From a virus: a stretch of 53,443 nucleotides of DNA. The stretch covers positions 1 through 53,443 of the IMG/VR virus record IMGVR_UViG_3300005747_000096, one strand, 5' to 3'. The position numbers and the translations under genes were made by a program. The notes under the pieces were generated by a model. It made no database searches. It was not told where the DNA came from and saw only the letters and a program-made list of their open reading frames with translations. Below are positions 17,313-23,150 of the stretch, piece after piece. The stretch's first letter is position 1, and each line of letters starts with the position of its first letter.

Positions 17313-17541
17313 CTTCATTTTCAATTTCCCTGATAATAAATGGATTAGGATCTTCCACTACGGTTGCGGCTTCTTCTGTCTCGAAATATTCCGCATAACC
17401 TCTAAAGATAAGATCTCTGTTCTGTGCCTGCTTCTTGGTGATCAGGCCTTCCTCTAAAAGAAGGTCACGCACAGCTTCCAGAGATAACTCCTTGCCTGTA
17501 CGCTCACGAATAGCTGCACGAATGTATACGAGATTTATCAT
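17305..17541 (-). CDS. First gene of the leftward late operon (small acidic protein)
   Basis: A 78-residue protein (MINLVYIRAAIRERTGKELSLEAVRDLLLEEGLITKKQAQN...) with a helical N-terminal half resembling a small winged-helix or helix-turn-helix-like fold, and an acidic C-terminal tail (VVEDPNPFIIREIENEDD). It is the first gene after the minus-strand promoter at 17568-17597, so it heads the terminase/head/tail operon. A regulatory role is possible from position but is not supported by a recognised family. Confidence 0.55.
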   Translation of the reverse strand: MINLVYIRAAIRERTGKELSLEAVRDLLLEEGLITKKQAQNRDLIFRGYAEYFETEEAATVVEDPNPFIIREIENEDD

Positions 17542-17567
17542 AGGGCCATTTCTGCCCTGATATAGTT

Positions 17568-17597
17568 ATTATAACATCAGGACTACATTTAGGTCAA
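17568..17597 (-). promoter_or_regulatory. Sigma70-type promoter for the leftward terminase/head operon
   Basis: On the minus strand TTGACC (17597-17592), an 18-nt spacer and TATAAT (17573-17568) lie about 27 nt before the ATG at 17541. The -10 is a perfect consensus. A palindromic copy of the genome-wide motif abuts the -35 (17598-17615), so a bound protein would probably control this promoter. Confidence 0.65.
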
Positions 17598-17615
17598 CCA
17601 CTTAATTGAGTGGCA
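17598..17615. promoter_or_regulatory. Palindromic operator-like site between divergent promoters
   Basis: CCACTTAATTGAGTGG (17598-17613) is a palindrome with one mismatched pair. It contains the 12-bp motif TGCCACTCAATT on the minus strand (17615-17604). It sits exactly between the -35 boxes of the leftward promoter (17592-17597) and the rightward promoter (17625-17630). Five other copies of the 12-bp motif lie in other intergenic regions. Confidence 0.6.
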
Positions 17616-17624
17616 TTATTGGGA

Positions 17625-17652
17625 TTGACTTTTCTGAAAAATGCTGTATAAT
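17625..17652 (+). promoter_or_regulatory. Sigma70-type promoter facing rightward, antisense to the DUF1127 gene
   Basis: TTGACT (17625-17630), a 16-nt spacer and TATAAT (17647-17652) form a near-consensus promoter on the plus strand. All genes for 6 kb to the right are on the minus strand, so a transcript from here would be antisense to the DUF1127 gene and possibly to the endonuclease gene. It could also be a fortuitous AT-rich match. Confidence 0.5.
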
Positions 17653-17683
17653 TTACTTGTAAGCCGGGGGTTAATACTACTAG

Positions 17684-17842
17684 CTAGTCATAAATACGGC
17701 TATAAATCTCACCTCTAGAGATACCCATATCCTTTAACTGTTTGTCAGACATATTCTGTAAGATCCAATAATCAGAACGTCTTTGCTGGTTCTTCTGGAT
17801 AGACTTCCAGAATCCGTTCAAGCTGTTAAACACATAATCCAT
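17684..17842 (-). CDS. DUF1127-family (YjiS-like) microprotein
   Basis: An unlisted 52-residue gene with ATG at 17842 preceded by GGAGAGTTGAT. The product ends with YWILQNMSDKQLKDMGISRGEIYSRIYD. The L-x-x-MSDxQLKDMGISRxEI core is the signature of DUF1127, a family of arginine-rich small proteins abundant in alphaproteobacteria. There, members such as CcaF1 of Rhodobacter and its Agrobacterium relatives bind RNA and affect sRNA or mRNA processing and phosphate or stress responses. The N-terminal half (MDYVFNSLNGFWKSIQKNQQRR) is basic and aromatic. A phage copy could retune host RNA turnover. It lies alone between the regulatory hub and the endonuclease gene. Confidence 0.8.
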   Translation of the reverse strand: MDYVFNSLNGFWKSIQKNQQRRSDYWILQNMSDKQLKDMGISRGEIYSRIYD

Positions 17843-17910
17843 ATCAACTCTCCTAAGTTTGTGTTGCTAAGTATATTATAGCAGCACTCTACTAAGGGGA
17901 GTTTTGTTAT

Positions 17911-18747
17911 TTAGTAATATCCGCTATGCTTCTGTAAGTACAAGATAGCTTTCTGCATTATGGTAGGATCATCCTTAAAATGCCCTAACCCTGAGTTACA
18001 AGTAGGACATAAATAACTTCTAAACTTGCCAGTAGCATGGCAATGATCCAGATGAAATGTTACCTTTCGGTTATATCGACTCGATAAACCCTCTTCGTCT
18101 ATCCCGCAAATAGTACAACAATGATTTTCAGGTAAAGGATTATCACGCTTTAGCTCGTTAAGTATACCGTCTGATCTTTTACAACAACTCTTGCATCTAG
18201 AACCTCGCTTACCCGTTTTAGAGTTTACGAAATGAAACTGGTTCTTAGGCTTACTCTCTTCACAAAGCACACATCTTTTTAAACCATATTGGTTAACTCT
18301 CCATCTTAAAAACTCACCTAGTGGAACCACCTTTAACCAGTACTTAAATTGGTTAGAAGTAATATCATGTTTGTTCAAAAACCTACTGAGATCGTTCTTC
18401 CTCATAGAAACTACAAGATCAGAGATATGCCCATGTAACTTATCTGTAATAGTATCTAGCCTTCCATAACATTTACTATGGTAAGCATTTCGGTACTTTT
18501 CGTATAAGTTCTTAAATCCTTGGTGAGAGATATAGATGCCGCTTTCACTAGAAACCTTTCTAGCCAAGGAACGGAGCGAACTAAACTGCTTGCTATCATC
18601 CACTTGATCAAAAGCAGCTTCGATAACAGATATGCTGTCATCAATTCTATAATACATATCCAAATTATCCCCCACAGAATAACCCCAGGGAGGCCTTAAA
18701 CCAGGATTAATAACCTGCCTCTTAACAGGCCAACAGTCTAACCCCAT
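17911..18747 (-). CDS. Endonuclease VII-like HNH protein with TerL-like N-terminal domain
   Basis: The 278-residue protein has three parts. Residues of about 18-87 (RPPWGYSV... to ISHQGFKNLYEKYR) match the N-terminal domain of this phage's TerL in layout and in the phrase ISHQG. A first zinc module has CVLC (159-162) and CKSC (185-188). The C-terminal endonuclease VII domain has CCTIC (210-214), FHLDHCHATGKFRSYLC (231-247), CPTCN (247-251) and GHFKDDP. Family members cleave branched DNA (T4 gp49) or act as free-standing HNH nucleases. The start overlaps the upstream stop (TAATG). It could resolve packaging intermediates or act as a site-specific HNH enzyme. Confidence 0.75.
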   Translation of the reverse strand: MGLDCWPVKRQVINPGLRPPWGYSVGDNLDMYYRIDDSISVIEAAFDQVDDSKQFSSLRSLARKVSSESGIYISHQGFKNLYEKYRNAYHSKCYGRLDTITDKLHGHISDLVVSMRKNDLSRFLNKHDITSNQFKYWLKVVPLGEFLRWRVNQYGLKRCVLCEESKPKNQFHFVNSKTGKRGSRCKSCCKRSDGILNELKRDNPLPENHCCTICGIDEEGLSSRYNRKVTFHLDHCHATGKFRSYLCPTCNSGLGHFKDDPTIMQKAILYLQKHSGYY

Positions 18748-19061
18748 TAATCTATGTTGAAGAGATCATCTACAGCGTCAGTGCTGTCCTCTATGCGCCC
18801 TGCCGTAGCCCGTAGCCTCTCAGCTAACCGGGTAAACTCATGGGCAATACTATACAGCTTCTGGTAACCGTTAATGTCACCATAAAACTCACTTAATTCT
18901 TCAGTAACGCCTTCAAGATCTACCTTAGTCTCAGTAGCCTCATCACCATCACCCACATAGATAAACGTAGCAAGATAACAAATGCCATCAGCATCTATAT
19001 CAAAGTCGTGATCTACATGAATCGGGATATCCAGCGTAATATCAGAGCCAAACTCACTCAT
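18747..19061 (-). CDS. Small acidic protein, unknown
   Basis: A 104-residue strongly acidic protein: MSEFGSDITLDIPIHVDHDFDIDADGICYLATFIYVGDGDE..., then a helical half (YQKLYSIAHEFTRLAERLRATAGRIED) and an acidic end VDDLFNID. It is transcribed from the promoter at 19108-19136, which carries the operator-like motif in its spacer, and is coupled to the endonuclease gene. DNA-mimic or inhibitor proteins often look like this, but that is only a possibility. Confidence 0.55.
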   Translation of the reverse strand: MSEFGSDITLDIPIHVDHDFDIDADGICYLATFIYVGDGDEATETKVDLEGVTEELSEFYGDINGYQKLYSIAHEFTRLAERLRATAGRIEDSTDAVDDLFNID

Positions 19062-19107
19062 AATATACTCTCAGTTAATAACAGCCTGCAGTACAGCCTG
19101 TGATTGA

Positions 19108-19136
19108 TATATAACTAAGTGGCACAACTGAGTCAA
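19108..19136 (-). promoter_or_regulatory. Promoter with operator-like motif in spacer (drives 19061 leftward)
   Basis: On the minus strand TTGACT (19136-19131), a 17-nt spacer and TATATA (19113-19108). The spacer contains most of TGCCACTTAGTT (19124-19113), the genome-wide 12-bp motif. A protein bound there would block RNA polymerase. The promoter lies 47 nt before the ATG at 19061. Confidence 0.65.
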
Positions 19137-19568
19137 TAGGATTTTACATAATACAGGAACAAATTCCTGAATTTATGGTATTATGTTGACGAAAACAGAA
19201 CGAAAGTCCTGCAGGTAGCCTATTATCGGGGCGATTTACAAGCATGAAATCCCAAAAATAGGTAGGATTGGTGCACGATACCGGGATACCCCCCATCGGC
19301 GCTCGCCCCCGTCTGCTACAACGCAAGATTTTATTAAACTATTGATTTTATTGCGTAATTTATGGGGATTTATGGGGCTGAAACTCTTTAGTTATGGGGC
19401 CAAGAGCAAAAAAAGCCAATAAAACAAAGGCTTTTCGGTAAAAAGTATCTGCAAAAAGTATTCAAAAGAAAGAAAAGCAAAAGCTTGCAGCGCAAAAGCT
19501 TTAAAATTCTGCAGGGGGTTGCACGGTGACGGGTTTATAAAGGCGGGGCGGGGGTTCTTTGGGTGCAT

Positions 19569-19629
19569 CGTTTGGCCCTTGTCTTTTAGTTTTGCTTTAT
19601 CGTTTGGCCCCTGTCTTTTAGAATATGCT
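19569..19629. repeat. Two 21-nt direct repeats 40 bp apart
   Basis: The word CGTTTGGCCCYTGTCTTTTAG occurs at 19569-19589 and 19609-19629, differing at one base. The start-to-start distance is about four helical turns, so a protein could bind both on one face. Only two copies are visible. They sit in the gene-free region downstream of the accessory operon. Confidence 0.6.
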
Positions 19630-19762
19630 CTTACAGCCAATATAAGCCCCGCTGAGTAGCCCTAACCTGGTTTCCGCTGTTTATACCTAGACCGGCTAGG
19701 CTTTGCCTTCTCTATGGGCTTTATTTCGCCCCTTATTGCCGCCCTTTATTATACCCCCAAGC

Positions 19763-19792
19763 AAAAGCCCCGCCGGTTTAAGGGCAGGGCTT
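19763..19792 (-). terminator. Rho-independent terminator of the accessory operon
   Basis: On the minus strand AAGCCCTGCC, an 8-nt loop, then GGCGGGGCTTTT. The 10-bp stem has one G-U pair and is followed by T residues, 26 nt after the stop of the methyltransferase-like gene. It closes the leftward accessory operon. Confidence 0.65.
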
Positions 19793-19817
19793 CAATCTTT
19801 TGGTTTTGGCTTGGGGT

Positions 19818-20567
19818 TTATTCTGCCGCCTGTATTTCATTTATGGCTTGGGTAAATTTGATAGTGGGTTCATTTGCTTCAAACACCGCTTGGGCAAAGC
19901 CCCTAGGCGTTGCGCTTCTAATATTCTTAGTCTTTAGGCTTTTGCCCCCTAACTTTCTATGCTGTCTTGAAGCCCCAAAACTTTCACAATTTACAGGCAA
20001 CGGGGCAGGCATAGCAAAACCGCCCCCCGTCCATAAACAAGTTTTTTTGCTATACGCATCACGGGGCGGGATATGATCGGGCCATTGCGGGTGAATTGCG
20101 TCTTGATCTTGGATATAGCCCCCGAATTGATACGGGTGAAAAGTATGATCGGGCTTGCGCCATATTGTAGATAATACGCTAACGGGGTTTTCGATCATAA
20201 AAGGGCAATCAAGCTTTTCTGCAAGATATGCAATAGCTGAACAATGGCCTGCAGCCTTATCTTGAAAGGCGGGGTCTTTTGCCCGTTTCTTTGCGAAATG
20301 CGCCGCCCCGCTAACTGCAAGATCGGTGCAAGGCGGGAAGCCTAAAACTAAAGCAACCCGCCCCGCATATTCTGCAGCAAGATCTTGCATTGTTTCGGGG
20401 CTATAAAGATCAAGCTTTGCTTTAACCATAAAGCCCCCGTTTTGATAATGATAACAAGATGCGCCGTTGTGCTGTATATCAAAGGCAATGCCCCCATAGC
20501 CTGCATTTACCCAAGGCTGCAGCGCAACCCCTGTAAAATCATAAAGCGATAAGACAAGATCACGCAT
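19818..20567 (-). CDS. Cytosine-5 DNA methyltransferase-like protein
   Basis: I use the ATG at 20567 (MRDLVLSLYDFTGVALQPW), preceded by AAAGGCGG and overlapping the previous stop by 8 nt; this gives 249 residues. Visible motifs are a motif I-like LSLYDFTGVALQPWVNAG (7-23), the catalytic loop GFPPCTDLAVSG (76-87, Cys80), ENP at 126-128 (motif VI) and RSATPRGFAQAVFEAN near the C-terminus. A clear motif VIII (QxRxR) and a long target-recognition domain are absent, so it is shorter than bacterial Dcm-type enzymes. Compact relatives occur in many phages. It may methylate phage DNA against host restriction or may be a divergent nucleotide-modifying enzyme. Confidence 0.65.
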   Translation of the reverse strand: MRDLVLSLYDFTGVALQPWVNAGYGGIAFDIQHNGASCYHYQNGGFMVKAKLDLYSPETMQDLAAEYAGRVALVLGFPPCTDLAVSGAAHFAKKRAKDPAFQDKAAGHCSAIAYLAEKLDCPFMIENPVSVLSTIWRKPDHTFHPYQFGGYIQDQDAIHPQWPDHIPPRDAYSKKTCLWTGGGFAMPAPLPVNCESFGASRQHRKLGGKSLKTKNIRSATPRGFAQAVFEANEPTIKFTQAINEIQAAE

Positions 20568-20940
20568 TTTGCACCGCCTTTGCGAAAAGACGCAAGGCAA
20601 GATCAAGATTTGATCTATAGGTTTGACCTGTTGCAAGATCTTGCATTTCAAAGGGATATTTTCGGGCTTTTGAATTATAGCCAATAAGCGAAAAGCTTTT
20701 TCCTTGATCATTGCCAATCTTTGAAACGTCTAAATTATAGAAATTTGCATAAAAATCTAAATCCTTTTCGCTTTGGCTTTTGGCCCCCTTCACTTTTACT
20801 TCAAGCTTAAAGTTTGCAACGTCTTGATCAAAGCTGCATTTTCCCGCATGTATTTCTAAGCCTTCAAATTGCTGCAGGTTTTGAAGCAATGCGTTTATTT
20901 CGCTGCGAATTGATCGGATTTTTTCTTTTGTAAATTTCAT
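20560..20940 (-). CDS. Unknown protein of accessory operon (leader copy 1)
   Basis: A 126-residue protein starting MKFTKEKIRSIRSEINALLQNLQQFEGLEIHAG, with a helix followed by an alpha/beta region (FKLEVKVKGAKSQSEKDLDFYANFYNL, KSFSLIGYNSKARKYPFEMQDL). It ends in a helix LALRLFAKAVQNA. No family recognised with confidence; similar proteins occur beside DUF932 genes on alphaproteobacterial plasmids and phages. The ATG is preceded by the repeated AAAAGGAACCGACCAAA leader. Confidence 0.6.
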   Translation of the reverse strand: MKFTKEKIRSIRSEINALLQNLQQFEGLEIHAGKCSFDQDVANFKLEVKVKGAKSQSEKDLDFYANFYNLDVSKIGNDQGKSFSLIGYNSKARKYPFEMQDLATGQTYRSNLDLALRLFAKAVQNA

Positions 20941-20957
20941 TTTGGTCGGTTCCTTTT
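20938..20957 (-). repeat. Conserved translation leader, copy 1
   Basis: Minus-strand AAAAGGAACCGACCAAAATG, including the start codon of the gene ending at 20560. The same 20 nt occur before two other genes (copies 2 and 3). AAGGA is the Shine-Dalgarno, and the invariant ACCGACC between it and the ATG is more than ribosome binding needs. Confidence 0.7.
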
Positions 20958-21024
20958 GCTAGTTACTAGCTGCAAAATCTGCAGCCCAAGGCCCCCGCCA
21001 AAGGCAGGGGCTAAAGGCTAAAGA
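20958..21024 (-). promoter_or_regulatory. Repeated intergenic hairpin upstream of leader copy 1
   Basis: On the minus strand a GCCCCTGCC...GGCGGGGGC hairpin is followed by CTTGGGCTGCAGATTTTGCAGC and then the leader. A close relative precedes leader copy 2 (about 22198-22252: GCCCCTGC...GCGGGGGCCTTGGGCTGCA). The cassette hairpin-CTTGGGCTGCA-leader appears to have been duplicated within the operon. It may act as attenuator or processing site. Confidence 0.55.
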
Positions 21025-21114
21025 CTAAGTGAAAAGAAGCGGGGCAAATTGCAGCATGATCAAAATACCAAACAAGCAAAGCCCCCCGATAAGATCACCG
21101 ATAAAGCCCCGCAT
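21025..21114 (-). CDS. 29-residue membrane peptide
   Basis: A tiny gene whose ATG at 21114 overlaps the stop of the preceding gene (TAATG). The product MRGFIGDLIGGLCLFGILIM is followed by LQFAPLLFT, essentially one hydrophobic helix. Its first 14 nt (ATGCGGGGCTTTAT) equal the first 14 nt of the preceding gene at 21341. Coupling and clean hydrophobicity favour a real microprotein, for example a small toxin-like or membrane-modulating peptide. Confidence 0.45.
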   Translation of the reverse strand: MRGFIGDLIGGLCLFGILIMLQFAPLLFT

Positions 21115-21341
21115 TATGCTGCAGCCTTTTTGAATTTATAGGCATTGCCTGATGTTTTAAAGCTTACCAAGGCCCCGTTTAATACGTTTTGAAGCGTTCC
21201 ATATGGAATTGAATGTTCGCTTATGGGTTGCCCCTTTTCATTAAGCAAAATTATATATTCCCAACGCTTTAAATGGCATTGTTTGAAGCTTTGATAGAAG
21301 CTTGTTTCTTTGCCGTTAATTTCTAAAATAAAGCCCCGCAT
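21114..21341 (-). CDS. Small unknown protein of accessory operon
   Basis: The ATG at 21341 overlaps the stop of the DUF932 gene (TGATG), giving 75 residues: MRGFILEINGKETSFYQSFK..., with a beta-rich middle (REYIILLNEKGQPISEHSIPYG-like) and a basic C-terminus YKFKKAAA. An upstream in-frame start at 21371 lacks a ribosome site. No family recognised. Confidence 0.55.
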   Translation of the reverse strand: MRGFILEINGKETSFYQSFKQCHLKRWEYIILLNEKGQPISEHSIPYGTLQNVLNGALVSFKTSGNAYKFKKAAA

Positions 21342-22171
21342 CACGCTGCAGCCTGTTCTGCGATATCCCAAAGGCCTTGGTTCAATCTCACAATTTCTTT
21401 GAGGCCGGTCACCGCTCTTGCGGATCTTGTTTTTATGCCTTTTGCGTTTCGGGATATGATTGGCAGGCCTGCCCCAAGAATACTTTCTTGAAGCCTATTG
21501 TATACTGTCCAAAGATCTTGGCTTGCGTCTTCAATCCGCTTTGGGTGATTGGCGTGTATCATGGTAACGCTATCCCAAAAGGCCCCCGTGTCGGGGCTTC
21601 TGTCTATTTGTTTCCAGCGTAAATCTAAGGCCTGCCTTGCAAGGCTTTGCTGTTGCTTAATATCAAGCTTAACTGCCTGCATTAGCGATGCGGCTTCCAT
21701 AGCCTTTGGCATGTTTTGGGCTTGCTCTTGCACAAGCTTTTCAAAGCCTGCAGTCTGGCCCCCGTCATGCCTTAGCTTTGCCTGCAGGCCTTCGCCCACG
21801 ATGCAACCATTATCACATGCAAACCGATAAATTCCCGACAGCAAACGCAAGCTTTGCGATGCATCGTGCGAATTCCAAAGCAGAATCTCAGGCCTATGCG
21901 GGGCGTCGTTTAGATCTTGTGCAAAGGCTATCAAGTGGCTTGCAAAAGGGATGTTTGCGCTTTTGCGTGATGGTCTTTGCGCTGCATAAACAGGCTTGAA
22001 CCCGTGATCTTGCAAAATTTCCACGGCCTGCATGGTATCAACAAAATCATAATTTTTTGACGTTTTAGGGGCAGGGCTTGGGGTAAATGCTGCAGGGCAT
22101 TTATCTAAAAGATCCGCTTGCGAAAGCATTGTGCGGGGGGTTTTGTCGGTGATCATTAAATCATATGGCAT
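21341..22171 (-). CDS. DUF932-family phage/plasmid protein
   Basis: A 276-residue protein. The phrases YDFVDTMQAVEILQDHGFKPVYAAQ, IPFASHLIAFAQDL, PEILLWNSHDASQSLRLLSGIYRFACDNGCIVGEGL and a helical C-terminus (ESILGAGLPIISRNAKGIKTRSARAVTGL) match the DUF932/TIGR03299 family. In that family a conserved 'N-SHDGS-A-...-G-FR-VCSNGL' core occurs; here it reads NSHDASQSLRLLSGIYRFACDNG. Members are common on plasmids and phages, often with anti-restriction or DNA-modification genes, and the biochemical role is not settled. The start follows leader copy 2. Confidence 0.75.
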   Translation of the reverse strand: MPYDLMITDKTPRTMLSQADLLDKCPAAFTPSPAPKTSKNYDFVDTMQAVEILQDHGFKPVYAAQRPSRKSANIPFASHLIAFAQDLNDAPHRPEILLWNSHDASQSLRLLSGIYRFACDNGCIVGEGLQAKLRHDGGQTAGFEKLVQEQAQNMPKAMEAASLMQAVKLDIKQQQSLARQALDLRWKQIDRSPDTGAFWDSVTMIHANHPKRIEDASQDLWTVYNRLQESILGAGLPIISRNAKGIKTRSARAVTGLKEIVRLNQGLWDIAEQAAA

Positions 22172-22188
22172 TTTGGTCGGTTCCTTTT
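22169..22188 (-). repeat. Conserved translation leader, copy 2
   Basis: Minus-strand AAAAGGAACCGACCAAAATG, ending in the start codon of the DUF932 gene. Identical to copies 1 and 3. Confidence 0.7.
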
Positions 22189-22257
22189 TTTTAGGTTTAT
22201 TGCTGCAAGATTGCAGCCCAAGGCCCCCGCAAATTGCAGGGGCTAAAGGCTAAAATC

Positions 22258-22491
22258 TTAAAAGATATCTGCCCCCATGATGTTTAAAAGCTTTGGGTTT
22301 GGGGGGCTTTCTGCATAATGCTTTTTGATATCTGCAGCCATTTCACTTTTGTCAGTATAAAAAGAACCGTCCGCAAAAAAGCTTTCACCGTCTTGATCAA
22401 GCAACCAATAGCCCCAACCGTTTTGGTTTCTTTCGGTTCCAATCTTTGCGCCTATGGTAGACGCTAAAAAGCGCAATTCTTTAATTGTCAT
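22258..22491 (-). CDS. Small unknown protein of accessory operon
   Basis: From the ATG at 22491 (TAATG overlap with the upstream stop) the product has 77 residues: MTIKELRFLASTIGAKIGTE, then NQNGWGYWLLDQDGESFFADGSFYTDKSEMAADIKKHY. It looks like a small alpha/beta fold with a helical N-terminus. No recognised family. Coupled translation with the gene before it. Confidence 0.55.
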   Translation of the reverse strand: MTIKELRFLASTIGAKIGTERNQNGWGYWLLDQDGESFFADGSFYTDKSEMAADIKKHYAESPPNPKLLNIMGADIF

Positions 22492-22727
22492 TAAACCGCC
22501 CCCGCTGTTTTTTCTTCTAATTCTTGGGGCGTGTTTGCAGTAACGCATTCAATGATTGAAACGGTGAAGACATCACCCATTTTTTGGGCCTGCTTAAAAA
22601 TATTGCTTTCTATGCTGTCTTCGATTGTGCGGCAGGTATTGCCTAAAACAGACATATCTAAAACCCGTCCTTTGAATTCTTGGTTGTATATGCCGTTTAT
22701 GGTTGCGATTGCTTCAAAGTATTTCAT
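22491..22727 (-). CDS. Small unknown protein of accessory operon (leader copy 3)
   Basis: A 78-residue protein MKYFEAIATINGIYNQEFKG..., with an alternating hydrophobic N-terminus, a helical middle (TCRTIEDSIESNIFKQAQKMG) and a C-terminal strand (VFTVSIIECVTANTPQELEE). The start follows the third identical leader. No family recognised. Confidence 0.55.
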   Translation of the reverse strand: MKYFEAIATINGIYNQEFKGRVLDMSVLGNTCRTIEDSIESNIFKQAQKMGDVFTVSIIECVTANTPQELEEKTAGAV

Positions 22728-22744
22728 TTTGGTCGGTTCCTTTT
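22725..22744 (-). repeat. Conserved translation leader, copy 3
   Basis: Minus-strand AAAAGGAACCGACCAAAATG before the gene ending at 22491. Just upstream (about 22755-22783) a GGGGCAGGGCATAAGCTTTGCCCC-like inverted repeat (two arms, no long T-run) resembles the hairpins before copies 1 and 2. Confidence 0.65.
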
Positions 22745-22826
22745 GTCAAAAGTTAAGGGGCAAAGCTTATGCCCTGCCCCTTGTTATTTCATTTCCACAA
22801 TTTAGTAAAGCCACTTTATTAATCTT

Positions 22827-22895
22827 TCAAAATAAAAGATCTAAAGCCCATAACCAAAATACGGTGAAGCCCAAAGCAGTATAAAAGATTTTCAT
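22827..22895 (-). CDS. 22-residue membrane peptide
   Basis: The ATG at 22895 overlaps the previous stop by 4 nt (ATGA). The product MKIFYTALGFTVFWLWALDL-LF is a single hydrophobic helix with Lys2 near the start. With the 29-residue peptide at 21025-21114 it makes two translationally coupled tiny membrane peptides in one operon. Confidence 0.4.
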   Translation of the reverse strand: MKIFYTALGFTVFWLWALDLLF

Positions 22896-23149
22896 AGCGC
22901 CTCTTCTGCCTTTTCAAGCAAACTATCAAAGCCGTAACCGCAACATATGATAAAGGCTTGATTGTAATGTTCACGGGTTGCGGGTTCTAAATTGGGCCAC
23001 TGTTCAGCTAATTGGTTAAGATCTTTCAAGGCCCCGCTGTCGCTGTCTTCATTTACAGCGCTTGCGAATTCCTGCCAAAGACTAAGATCCCAAACATCGT
23101 TTTCAATTGCTTCTAAAAGCTTTGGGGTTTTTGGGGTTCTAGTTTTCAT
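22892..23149 (-). CDS. Small acidic helical protein
   Basis: From the ATG at 23149 (1 nt after the previous stop) the product has 85 residues: MKTRTPKTPKLLEAIENDVWDLSLWQEFASAVNEDSDSG..., ending YGFDSLLEKAEEAL. The upstream in-frame start at 23179 would overlap the neighbour and lacks a ribosome site. No family recognised. Confidence 0.55.
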   Translation of the reverse strand: MKTRTPKTPKLLEAIENDVWDLSLWQEFASAVNEDSDSGALKDLNQLAEQWPNLEPATREHYNQAFIICCGYGFDSLLEKAEEAL

Positions 23150-23150
23150 A

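Larger units (their letters stand above)
19137..19817. other. Gene-free region between hub and accessory operon
   Basis: About 680 nt without a credible gene. It contains three closely spaced TTATGGGG-type words (about 19361-19400), a pair of 21-nt direct repeats (19569 and 19609), a GC-rich stretch, and the terminator of the accessory operon (19763-19792). Short open frames on the minus strand lack ribosome sites and protein-like composition. A replication or regulatory role for the repeats is possible. Confidence 0.5.

Noticed and set aside
19144-19640. Two minus-strand open frames of 60 and 82 codons
   Set aside because: No ribosome-binding site, unusual composition (runs of Phe/Leu and Pro), and they lie across direct repeats and GC-rich words; not protein-like.
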